From contig CM077016.1 of assembly GCA_039090855.1 (NCBI GenBank), positions 52,687,936 to 52,751,935 on the forward strand: a stretch of 64,000 nucleotides of DNA, in the 5' to 3' direction. The stretch is from Macrothele yani. Its lineage: Eukaryota > Arthropoda > Arachnida > Araneae > Macrothelidae. The position numbers and the translations under genes are program-made. Below are positions 33,424 through 43,856 of the stretch, piece after piece (within the stretch, counting starts at the first letter, position 1; each line of letters opens with the position of its first letter). The notes beneath the pieces were generated by a model. It did not search any database. It was not told the DNA's origin and was given only the letters and a program-made list of their open reading frames with translations.

Positions 33424-34054
33424 TATTGGCAAAAATTAGGATATACATCTACGCCCCTGCCGTAGAAACCATGCATTATTTCAAGAAAAAATGTTCCTAA
33501 AATGTTTGTCGACATGATTAGTATCGGTCCACAAAAGACTTTTTTTTTCAATCGAGATTTTAGAAGCTCATATTTTGCTGCAAATACATCAGAAGCGGAA
33601 ATTAAGGCTTACGCCACCAGGTGGCCAAACAATTTTTTACAAAAATTTTAAATTACGTGCAAACGATTTCACACCAGGAGCTGTATCCGGTGCAGAAAGA
33701 ATTTTTCAGATCGGAGATTTATAAGCAGAGATATAGGGGAAAGCGCAATTTACCTTTACGCCCCCTAGCGAAAAATCTATGAATTACTTGAAAATTTTGA
33801 ATTTATAGGAAAAACATGTCACACTAGGAACACTATTCAACAAAGAAGAAATTTTTTAAATCGGACTCATAGAAGTCGAGATGTTGACAAAAATAAGATA
33901 TACTTGTACGCCCCCTGGCGTAGAAACAGTGCACTATTTTAAGAAGAAAATGTTTCTAAAAGGTTTGTCGACATGAGTAGTATCGGTCTACAAAGGACGT
34001 TATTTTCAATCGAGAATTTAGAAGCTCATATTTTGCTGCAAATACATCAGAAGC
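33424..34054. mobile_element. HINE-like element (150-bp family), copy 2, part 2
   Basis: Monomers in A-B-C-A order. A motifs at about 33,446 and 33,903 are 457 bp apart. It is broken at 34,054 by LINE copy D and resumes at 37,235. Confidence 0.65.
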
Positions 34055-37000
34055 GGGATGTAAGGTCAGGTGATGCGTAACATCACAGCCTCTCCTTGAC
34101 AAATGTCAACCCCGCCTTCTCGTGGTGCATCCTGTTCCCACTAAAGGGGCTCTGACGACCGCAAATAGCGGTATAACTATACCATCGGGATCAGAGGAAA
34201 CGCTATCCCACACTCACCAACCCGCTTGGCCAGCGTGGTGAGTTATGGCCAAACACCTCCAAAATGACTCTACAACTTAAATCTTGGCCCTCAGTCTCCG
34301 GCAGCTGGAATGTACCTGGCCAAGGCAGCGGCCAGTGCGACATGAAGGCAGAGGGTGCTAAGAATCCCCGGAGGACCGGACTAGGCTGCCATTTGATGCT
34401 GACCTTGGCTACCTACAACGGACGCTCCCTATCTTCTGATTCAAGGCTTCTTGAATTGGAAGAGGAACTACAAAGGATCAAGTGGGACATCGTCGGGCTA
34501 AGTGAGGTAAGGAGAAAAGGAGAAGATCTCATTGAACTGAAAAGTGGACATCTCTTCTATTATCGTGGGACAGATACTGGCAGAACTAGTGGTGTTGGAT
34601 TTATAATAAACAAGAAACTGAAGGATAAAGTGGTAGAAGTTGAAAGTTCCTCTGACAGAGCTGCACGACTCGTTATCCAACTATCGAGAAGATACCAGGC
34701 TCAGATTATTCAAACTTATGCACCCACCACAAGTCATCCTGAAGAAGAAATTGAAGAATTTTATGAGGAAATTCGTCATCTAAATAATAAAGGTAAGCAG
34801 CACTTGAAGATAATTATGGGAGATTTCAATGCAAAAATAGGGCACCGGCAACAGAATGAAACTTCAGTAGGTAAATTCGGTCACGGCAACAGAAACCAGC
34901 GTGGAAATACTCTCGTTGAGTTTGCAGAGGCAGAAGGATTTTTCATCTTGAATTCCTTTTTCAAGAAAAAGCCACACAGGAAATGAACATGGAGACATCC
35001 AATTGGGACGACAAGTGAAATTGATTTTATTATGTGTAACAAAAATTCGTCATCGAAGACTGCAGTGTGCTGAACAAGTTCAACACAGGTAGTGACCATA
35101 GATTGGTGAGATGTAAGATGCACCTCAACACTAAACTGGAACGTGGCAAGCTCATAAGACAAACAAAATGTATTGACATAACCAACCTTAAAAAACACCA
35201 TAATACTTTCAAGTTGGAACTGAAGAACAGATTCTCTGCTTTAGAAGGCCTAACATCGGAAGAAGTGGATATTTCGGAAGTTAACAGAAAGGTAACCAAA
35301 GCTCTTATGGAAACAGCAACAAAATTAGCTGGCTCTAAGAACAAGTTGCATGTAAACAAATTATCAGGAAAAACCAAAATGTTGATGCAAAAAAGAAGAG
35401 AGATGAGGACAACTAAAGAAGATGTGACTTCCAAAGTGGAATATATAGAGCTATGCAAGACAGCACGAAAAAGTATCACTGAAGACGTAAGGAAATTCAA
35501 CTGTGAGCTAGTGAGGAAAGCAATTGAAAACAACCAAAGCCTAAAGATAGCAAAGGGACATCTCAGTAAGGGAAGAAAACAGATTATGGCTCTGAGAAAA
35601 GAAGATGGTTCTATAACAAGAAATAGAGGCGAAATTTTGACAAGAGTGAAAGATTTCTACTCCAAATTATATGAAAGGGATGATACATGTACTCCAGACA
35701 TCATGAAAGGTACCAGAGTTCTTCCAGTCCTCCCAGCAGAAGTTGCTCATGCAATCAAAAACATGAAGCGGGGGAAAGCTCCAGGAGAAGATGGAATTAC
35801 TATAGACATCATACAAGAAGCAAGTGGAGAAATTGAAACAGTACTCGCCCAAATTTTCACTCGATGCCTTAATGAAGGGAAGATTCCTGAGGATTGGAAC
35901 AATGCTACAATGATCCTGCTACATAGAAAAGGTGACATTGAGGATCTCAGGAACTACAGACCTATCAGCCTCCTATCAGTGGTTTATAAAATCTTCACTA
36001 AAGTTCTTTCACACCGCTTGAAGGTAACACTGGACATGGCTCAACCGAGAGAACAAGCTGGATTCAGGAGTGGCTACAGCACAATAGATCATATCCACGT
36101 ACTGAGAGAACTAATTGAAAGAGCGAGGGAATATGAACTTCCATTGTGCATGGCTTTTATCGATTATGAAAAAGCCTTTGATTCGGTGAAACCATCAGCA
36201 GTTACCACGGCTCTGAAATCCTGCGGTATTGAAGATGCATACATTAATATTATTAATAACATCTATGAAAATGCAAGTGCAAAGATTCGGCTGTTTGAAA
36301 ATACAACACACATAAAAATTGGAAAGGGAGTGAGACAAGGTGACACCATATCTCCGAAGCTCTTTAATGCCACATTGGAAAATGTCTTTCAATCACTGAA
36401 CTGGGAAAACAAAGGGATAAAGATAAATGGAGATTATCTAACCCACCTTCGTTTTGCTGATGACGTAGTCATTTTTGCAACTACCCCATCAGAGCTGCAG
36501 AGTATGATCCAGGAACTTGCTGACAAGAGTAAAGAAGTGGGATTAAAAATGAACTTTCAGAAGACAAAAGTGATGTTCAATGCTTTTACAAGAAATGAAG
36601 ATTTATCGATTGATGGAGAAAAACTGGAGATAACAGATACGTATGTTTATCTTGGACAGCAGATATCAAGTGAGGGTCACATTGATGAAGAAATTAATCG
36701 GCGCACAAAACTTGCCTGGAGAGCTTTTGGAAGAAACAGCATAATTTTCAAGAGCAATATGCCATTATGTCTTAAAAGAAAAGTGTTTGATCAATGCATC
36801 CTTCCAGTGCTTACGTATGGTGCAGAGACGTGGACCTTAACTAAAAGAGACATACAAAGGCTGCAGACAACTCAAAGCAGCATGGAGAGGTGCATGCTTG
36901 GTATAACCAGGAGAGATAAGAAGAGGAACTCGTGGATCCGAAAAATGACGAGAGTGGAAGACATCATGATCAGAGTTAAATCCCTGAAATGGCAATGGGC

Positions 37001-37234
37001 TGGACATACTGCCAGAAGGACAGACCATAGATGGACAGCCGAAATTTTAGATTGGATTCCAAGGGACAGGAAAAGACCCAGAAAAAGACCACATGGGAGA
37101 TGGGTGGATGAAATTCGTAAATATGCGGGAGTGACATGGAGGAGACTGGCACAAGACAGACCGTTGTGGAGGAAACTTGGGGAGACCTTCGTCCAGCAGT
37201 GGATTGATAATGGTTGACAATGATGATGATGATG
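34055..37234 (+). mobile_element. RTE-clade LINE, copy D, full length
   Basis: 3,180 bp from GGGATGTAAGG to the ATG-repeat tail, with an exact 11-bp duplication ACATCAGAAGC (34,044-34,054 and 37,235-37,245). It inserted into a tandem monomer of the HINE-like element. Confidence 0.94.
34264..37217 (+). pseudogene. RTE ORF of copy D, two lesions
   Basis: Endonuclease frame 34,264-34,986 (240 residues) ends at a TGA that replaces the first Trp of the WTW motif. After a 1-nt loss in an A run near 35,045, the frame continues at 35,067-37,217 (716 residues). That part holds KAPGEDG, FIDYEKAFD, GVRQGDTISP, LRFADD and the complete C-terminus ending WIDNG. Its RT and C-terminal region appear undamaged. 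With copy C it shares HLRFADDVVIFA and ITRRDKKRN, so C and D are closer to each other than to A. Confidence 0.92.
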
Positions 37235-38225
37235 ACATCAGAAGCGGAAATTAAGGTTTACGCCCCCTGGTGGCCAAACCATTTTTTTACAAAAATTAGA
37301 AATTATGTGCAAACGATTTCCCATCAGGAGCTGTATCCGGTGCAGAAAGAATTTTTCAGATCGGAGATTTAGAAGCAGAGATATAGGGGAACACGCAATT
37401 TATCTTTACGGCCCCTAGCGGAAAGTCTATGAATTACTTGAAAATTTTAAAATTATATGAAAAACATGTCACACGGAAAACACTATCCAACAAGGAAGAA
37501 ATTTTTCATATCGGACTCCTAGAAGTCGAGATATTGACACAAAATAAGATATACATCTACGCCACCTGGCGGAGAAACTGTTGAATATTTTAGGAAGAAA
37601 ATATTCCGAACAGGTTTATCGATGTGAGTGGCATCAGTTCACGAAAGAATTTTTTCAATCGATATTTTAGAAGCTCAGATTTTATGGCAAATACATCAGA
37701 AGCGAAAATTAACACTTACGCCCCCTGGTGGCCAAAGTATTCTTTACCAAAAATTCAAAATTATATACAAAAGATTGAGCATCAGGAGATGTATCCGATG
37801 AAAAAAAAATTTCAAATCGGAGTTTTAGAAGAAGAGTTATCGGAAAAAATGCAATTTACTTTTACGCCCCCAAGCGGAAAATCTATACGTAATTTGAAAA
37901 AGAAACTATATCCAAAATACTCTTCGACATAAATGGAATAGAAAGATAAAATATTTTTTTCAATCGGATGTTTAGAAGCAAATATGTGGAATAAAACGTA
38001 TTTTTGAATTCGACATCATCTGCATTTACGCCCTCTAGCGGCAAAATTGTAAATCGTAAAAAAAAAACCGAAATAAAGGGTCATCATTCGCATATTTCAA
38101 GCTTTCGAATTCAAAAAGAATTTTTCAAATCGGACTAATAGTTGCAGAGATACCGTGGATACAGACGGACGGACGGACAAACCGATAACATAAGCACGAT
38201 CTTTTTTTACAAAAGACGTGCCAAA
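37235..38225. mobile_element. HINE-like element (150-bp family), copy 2, part 3
   Basis: Six further monomers (motifs at about 37,261, 37,410, 37,560, 37,719, 37,865, 38,030), then GACGGACGGACGGACAAACC and a hairpin at 38,194-38,221. The 3' arm of that hairpin, CAAAAGACGTGC, is the exact complement of the 5' subterminal repeat at 30,694. Copy 2 also has one more A-B-C block than copy 1. Confidence 0.65.
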
Positions 38226-38228
38226 AAA

Positions 38229-38668
38229 GCAAGTTAGTAAAATCATGCAATGCATTGATTATGATACGCTTTCCAACATACCAGAAATCATTACTCAAGT
38301 TGTGAGGATAATGGCTGTGGATAAATCTCGCTCATGTGGCCTGACCTTTGACCCCATTTCGATTATATTCAACTGAACCGGTTCGTATACCTCCGGAACA
38401 ACACTCAAGTTTTGTCGCAATAGAAGCATTTTAGTCAAGTTATGGCACATAAGGGCGATAGAATGGATCCCGCTCCTATGTCCTGACCTTTGACCCCATT
38501 TCGTCCATTTTCAATACGGTTCGTCGCCAGGTTGCGCCCTACACATACTAAAATTTCATCGAAATCGAACCATTTTTACGCGAGTTATCGTGCGGACAGA
38601 CAGACAGACAGACGGACAAAGTTGGAGCATATACGCTTCTTCAACCTACGGTTGGAAAGCGTAAAAAA
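38229..38668. mobile_element. HINE-like element (145-bp family), copy 2
   Basis: Directly abuts the end of the preceding element. Subterminal TACGCTTTCCAAC (38,265-38,277) and its exact complement GTTGGAAAGCGTA (38,651-38,663) within a hairpin at 38,632-38,663. Two DR1-like TGACCTTTGACCCC motifs (38,342 and 38,484). It is the shortest copy. Confidence 0.62.
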
Positions 38669-38895
38669 GTGAGTGAATGCTTCATGGAAAGTTGTGTAGT
38701 ATAAAAAAAAAATACCTTTCCAGTTAATATATACACTGACGGAAAAAAATCCCAACACCACGAAAAAATAGTTGTAGAGGAATGAAATGGTGGCAATACA
38801 TTTGTATAGGTAACATATTCAATCGATTAAGGTTTCAAGATCACAGCTTATTGTAAGCGCGAGAAGAGCCATTTTAAATGTGAAATGCTGGTACA

Positions 38896-39917
38896 TTAAT
38901 AACCGGTGTAACCGCCAGAATGTTGAATGCAAGCACGCAAACGTTCATGCATTGTGTCGTACAGGTGCTGGATGTCAGTTTGTGGGATGGAGTTCCATGC
39001 CTGTTGCACTTGGTCGGTCAATACAGGGACGGTTAATACTGGTTGGGGTGACGCTGGAGTTGTCGTCCAATGATGTCCCATACGTGCTCGATTGGTGAAA
39101 GATCTGGTGATCTAGCAGGCCACGGCAACATGTCGACCCTCTGTAGAGCATGCTGGGTTACAACAGCGGTATGCGGGCGAGCGTTATCCTGTTGGAAAGC
39201 ACTCCCTGGAATGCTTTTCATGAATGGCAGCACAACAGGTTGAATCACCAGACCGACGTACAACTGTGCCGTCAGGGTGCGTGGGATAACCACGAGAGTG
39301 CTCCTGCTGTCATAAGAAATCGCTCTCCAGACCATAACTCCAGGTGTAGGTCCAGTGTGTCTCGGCTGCAGACAGGTTGGTTGCAGGCGCTCACCTGGCC
39401 TCCTTCTAACCAACACACGGCTATCACTGGCACCCAGGCAGAACCGGCTTTCATCAGAAAACACAACAGATCTCCACTCCGTCCTCCAATGAGCTCTAGC
39501 TTGACACCACTGACGTCGCAAACGGCCGTGGTTTGGAGTAAGTGGAATGCACGCTACAGGGCGTCTGGCTCGGAGCTGTTCTTCAAGTAACCGATTTGTA
39601 ACAGTTCGTTGTGTCACTGTGGTGGCAACTGCAGGTCGAATTGCTGCCGCAGACGCGGTACGATGCGCCACGGCCATACGCCGTACACGGCGGTCTTCCC
39701 TCTCAGTAGTGCCACGTGGTAGGCCGGTACCTGGTCTTCTTGAGGCAGTACCTTCCCTTGACCACCGCTGCCAACAATCATGCACAGTGGCTACATTCCT
39801 GCCAAGTCGTTCTGCAATATTGCGGAAAGAAAATCCACCTTCTCGTAGCCCTATTACACGACCTCGTTCAAACTCCGTGAGCTGTTGATAATGGCTTCTT
39901 CGTCTTCTTAAAGGCAT
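38896..39917 (-). pseudogene. Tc1-like transposase, one frameshift near the C-terminus
   Basis: The frame from 39,917 gives 294 residues. N-terminal DNA-binding domain at about 1-110 (LTEFERGRVIGLREGGFSFR, then RPGTGLPRGT). Catalytic Asp155 in VVFSDESRF, Asp244 in QQDNARPHT and Glu277 in DLSPIEHVW. The spacing Asp244-Glu277 leaves 32 residues. A 1-nt shift after RQLQRHPNQ (near 39,060) breaks the last part, which continues in another frame as NSIPQTDIQHLYDTMHERL to the stop at 38,896. Everything upstream is open, so this copy died recently. VMVWRAISYD replaces the usual VMVWGAISYD. Confidence 0.9.
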
Positions 39918-40059
39918 TCTTGACTAACATCAACACCCTACGTCGAATCTCAACGATAACTAACGCTCACGAACGTTACAGCGCCTATTTACAGCAAACC
40001 TGCTTTGCATGTTCCGAGGGCGCTACTAGCGCCACACGTATGCGCCGAGCGCGAAATTT

Positions 40060-40280
40060 TTTTTTTTTTTTTATTGGAGGTTTAACGACTACCGTGAGCA
40101 ACTCAATGGGCTATAAGCAGTCACCCGTCCCTAATTTAGGGTCACTGGTTCCAGGGAAGGGAGAGGGCCAGTGCCGTAAGACAAACACAACATCCATGCC
40201 TGACCGGGATTCGAACCCGGACCCCTTACGGACGAATGATCAGAGGCCAGCGCCTTAGACCACTGCGCCACCGGGGCGGC
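40060..40280 (-). mobile_element. tRNA-derived SINE, copy 4
   Basis: Minus orientation with a T run at about 40,060 and the complete head. Exact 11-bp duplication GCGCGAAATTT (40,049-40,059 and 40,281-40,291). It inserted upstream of the transposase start inside the Tc1 element. Confidence 0.95.
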
Positions 40281-40392
40281 GCGCGAAATTTGCATAGACG
40301 TCATCCTACAGATGTACTCTTACCGCCTACCAACTGTCGTTTATCTAACACAACCCCTTCTTGGTGTTGGGATTTTTTTTTCCGTCAGTGTA

Positions 40393-40709
40393 TTTGTACC
40401 ATACTGAGATTAGTTTTTGTGCCTAATTTTGAACTGAGATTACCTATTATCACACATTACTCTCATAGTGAACTGTTCTTTCTCATGCGCACAAAGATGT
40501 CTGGACATGGAAAAGGTGATGAGTCAAAAGGTACTGCAAGTTCTATGTAATAAATTACAGGATGACACTAAACCAGCCCATTCATAGGATTACTCACTGA
40601 CTGAGGTGGAGTGAAATGTGGTGTTGGGCTCATCCACAAAGAGAACATACTTCTCAAAATATAATTTGAAAATGCTATCAGGGATAATGTCCCTTACAAT
40701 AAGCATAAA
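40393..40709. other. Unassigned intronic sequence
   Basis: No reading frame, exon signal or recognised repeat. Confidence 0.35.
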
Positions 40710-41307
40710 TAAACAAGTTAGTAAAATCGTGCAATGCATTCATTATGATACGCGTTCCAACATACCAAAAATCATTACTCAAGTTATTACTCACGTTATG
40801 AGTATAATGGCTGTGGAATAAATTTCGCTTCTGTATCATGATCTTTGATCCCATTTCGATGATATTAAACAGAATTGGTTTAGTATACCTCCGGAACAAC
40901 ATACCAAAGTTTTGTCGCAATAGAAACATGTTTAGTCAAGTTATGAGGATAATGGCTGTGGAATAAATTTGGCTCCTGTGTCCTGACTTTTGACCCCATT
41001 TCCATGATATTCAACAGAACCGGTTCAGGATATCTCCGGAACACCATACTAAAATTTCATCGAAATCGAACCATTTTTACGCAAGTTATGATGCATAAGG
41101 GCAATGGAATGGATCCCGCTCCTATGTCGTGACCTTTGACCCCATTTCGTCCATTTTCAATAGGGTTCGTCCCCAAGTGGTCCCCTACCACATACTAAAA
41201 TTTCCTCGAAATTGAATTATTTTTACGCGAGTAATCGTGCGGACGGACAGACGGACAAAGCTGGAGCATATACGCTTCTTCGACCTACGGTTGGAAAGCG
41301 TAAAAAA
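40710..41307. mobile_element. HINE-like element (145-bp family), copy 3
   Basis: Starts AAACAAGTTAG. Subterminal TACGCGTTCCAAC at 40,749-40,761. Complement GTTGGAAAGCGTA at 41,290-41,302 within a hairpin starting at 41,271. Tandem units carry TGA-CTTTGA-CCC motifs at about 40,840, 40,984 and 41,130, and GGACGGACAGACGGACAAAG precedes the hairpin. Confidence 0.62.
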
Positions 41308-41690
41308 GGAAGGCAGTTACTCTCCCGTGAATGCTGTAAATGCTTTAAAGGGACAGGGCTTAACTCTCTACAGCTTTGAAGGTTGAAAATAATGTTCGGG
41401 AGATGCTTGAACCAGTACGCCTGGCGTCAACTATCATGCCACGTTCAAGGCCGCTCAGGTCACTCGTTTAACCTATTCCAGCCTGGAGATCATCATCGTG
41501 CTCTGTGAAACCGCTGGACGTTTCAGGGAAGATGGAGAACTATGGAAAACCATAAGAGGGTTGTTTGCAGTAGAGGTCTGCATGGGCATGGCCCGTCCTG
41601 TCCCGGAAAACCCGAGCCCGACCAGTCCCGACGCAGCCCAGTTGCATGCAGAAAATAACAAAGACTTCTAGTGGAACATTATGTATTATG
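41308..41690. other. Unassigned intronic sequence
   Basis: Contains a repetitive CCCG-rich patch (41,585-41,640). No gene or identified transposon end. Confidence 0.35.
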
Positions 41691-42846
41691 CAGTGGCGTA
41701 ACTACCACCCGCTGCGGTGGGGGGGGGGAGCAGGTAACAAAGGGGCCTACTGCAGCTGATAGTAATAGTTTTATGAAAAAATCCGAACATACACAAAAAC
41801 AAATAATTACCCAAAGTTTTATATTTCCCTTTAAGATATAGATGTATTTATTTTTGTCTAAATAAATATCAAGTTTCAGTTTTAAAACTCTTGATGTCCT
41901 ACAGATAGAAGCTATTTGGCCCTGAGTTGTAATACGATCGCTCTCCAATCGCCCTCTCTCTACGCTGCTGAGGGAAAATGCGAGGCCACATAGGGATTCG
42001 CCGTGGAGAATATGGGAAAACAGTCACCTACGTACACGACAGGCGCCAACACATTTTATTCACACCAGCCGCAGATCTATCTTGTATAAGAGGGTGATTT
42101 CTTCAAGTGATTTATTTTAGTTTTGGACAAAACAATTAGACATTGCTATTGTTTTCAGTTCTTCCTTGTAGTAAGTATGTCTACCTCATTTACTGTGTGG
42201 AAACTTTCATTTACGAGCGAACGACATCCATTTGCAAAGTGTCACAAAAGCGTCCAAGTGAAGCACAGTATCGGCGAAACAACAGAGAAGGAGAACGCGC
42301 GAAGAAACTTCCAAAACTCGACCAGTTCTTTTTGCGCAGAGTCAATTAAGCTCAAGTGCCGTTTCTGATGAATAGAATGACGATTTATTTAGCACGTCAA
42401 CTGTTTAAAGTTTAAAAGCAGTCATATTACAAAAACCAAGCACTTCAGAAACAAGTGAAAGTAAAATGGGTGATTAATTAAGCCTTATTAACCTTAACCA
42501 CCTGAATATGTTTTACCGAATTCGTTTCTTACGATAAAACGTATATTCATGTTCATGCACCGATCGGCGCGCCGCGTTAATCCTGATTGGCTGATTAATA
42601 ACCTGTTATTACGTATTTCTGTTCCAAAAATCACTTGAAAACTTAAATCTACAGGGCTCTAGGTAACCCCCTTATTTTTCCAGACACTCTCCCTGTCTTT
42701 CTGACCACATCCCCCCCTTCATCACCACACGCACACTGTGAAAAACACATCCTCCCTCGTGTTCGAAATAGTGGGGAAATTACTGTTCTTAAGGGTGCTG
42801 AAGTCAATCTTGCGTGGGGGCGCACGTTGTGCTACTTACGCCACTG
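41691..42846 (+). mobile_element. hAT-like element with a relic N-terminus
   Basis: Ends CAGTGGCGTAACTA and the complement CAGTGGCGTAAGTA. It is flanked by GTATTATG (41,683-41,690) and GTATTACG (42,847-42,854), an 8-bp duplication with one mismatch. 1,156 bp. Unlike the other hAT-like elements here, it keeps a coding relic. Confidence 0.78.
42143..42349 (+). pseudogene. Relic of a ZMYM1-like hAT transposase N-terminus
   Basis: The last about 35 residues of this short frame read QKRPSEAQYRRNN ... AKKLPKLDQFFLRR. The KRPSGA-x-(Y/F)-RK pattern followed by a lysine-rich stretch and LPK-D-FF is how I remember the N-termini of ZMYM1-like hAT transposase proteins. No zinc finger or catalytic domain follows before the element ends, so it is an internal deletion derivative. 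The family match is from memory and moderate. Confidence 0.45.
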
Positions 42847-42943
42847 GTATTACGACTAGCAACATAATATAAACATGTTAAACGGTGTTGACAACATATA
42901 CTTAACATAATATATAACGAAGTAAATTTCTCCGTCATTTTTG

Positions 42944-43015
42944 GTCTACGCCGGGATTCGAACCCGAGGCCGCTTATTCCGGAACAAGTCGCTCTACCAA
43001 CTGAGCTACGCAGAC
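42944..43015 (-). tRNA. tRNA-like head, unit 1 (probable pseudo-tRNA)
   Basis: 72 nt. The acceptor stem GTCTGCG/CGTAGAC pairs with one wobble, the D stem GCTC/GAGC is perfect, and the T arm holds GGGTTCGAATCCC. The anticodon loop TTCCGGA would give CCG (Arg), but two of five anticodon-stem pairs fail. It is part of a repeat and is therefore treated as a tRNA-derived promoter rather than a decoding tRNA. Confidence 0.6.
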
Positions 43016-43361
43016 ATTTGTTCTGATTCCTATCTGCCTTTATGTCGTGTGCGTCCTGCTGGCAGGTACGTCACCTCTCCCCCCCCGAAAGAGGGCCGGG
43101 GGCATGGCCCACGGGTCAGCCGTGACCATGAATCGTTGCAGGCAGCCATCCACTGTAGAACGTGCACTTGAGAACTCCCAGTCAATCTGCTGTGTGGAAC
43201 GCAACAACACACATTTTTATTTTTCGAAGCGCTGGAGAAGGAATTCTCTGATTTTTCTTGTCTCGCGGTGTGGAAATAACATCACACCAATGCGAGAACG
43301 GCCGGGTCATCCGGATAGTTCGGGCGCCATTATAACAAAGTAAATTTCTCCGTCATTTTTG

Positions 43362-43433
43362 GTCTACGCCGGGATTCGAACCCGAGGCCGCTTATTCCGG
43401 AACAAGTCGCTCTACCAACTGAGCTACGCAGAC
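43362..43433 (-). tRNA. tRNA-like head, unit 2 (probable pseudo-tRNA)
   Basis: Identical to unit 1 over the 72 nt. Same weak anticodon stem. Confidence 0.6.
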
Positions 43434-43784
43434 ATTTGTTCTGATTCCTATCTGCCTTTATGTCGTGTGCGTCCTGCTGGCAGGTACGTCACATCTCCCC
43501 CCCGAAAGAGGGCCGGGGGCATGGCCCACGGGTCAGCCGTGACCATGAATCGTTGCAGGCAGCCATCCACTGTAGAACGTGCACTTGAGAACTCCCAGTC
43601 AATCTGCTGTGTGGAACGCAACAACACACATTTTTATTTTTCGAAGCGCTGGAGAAGGAATTCTCTGATTTTTCCTTGTCTCGCGGTGTGGAAATAACAT
43701 CACACCAATGGAGATTTTGAACGGCCGGGTCATCCGGATAGTTCGGGCGCCATTATAACAAAGTAAATTTCTCCGTCATTTTTG

Positions 43785-43856
43785 GTCTACGCCGGGATTC
43801 GAACCCGAGGCCGCTTATTCCGGAACAAGTCGCTCTACCAACTGAGCTACGCAGAC
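43785..43856 (-). tRNA. tRNA-like head, unit 3 (probable pseudo-tRNA)
   Basis: Identical to unit 1 over the 72 nt. Confidence 0.6.

Larger units (their letters stand above)
38734..40390 (-). mobile_element. Tc1-like DNA transposon, complete ends, carrying a SINE
   Basis: Terminal inverted repeats CACTGACGGAAAAAAAT ... CCCAACACC at both ends, flanked by TA (38,732-38,733 and 40,391-40,392). 1,657 bp including a 221-bp SINE and its duplicated target. It lies in the Spätzle intron. Confidence 0.93.

Noticed and set aside
38632..38668. 3' end of family 2 as a classical Helitron terminus
   Set aside because: The hairpin is there, but no CTRR end and no 5' TC were found, so only a Helentron/HINE-like label is used.
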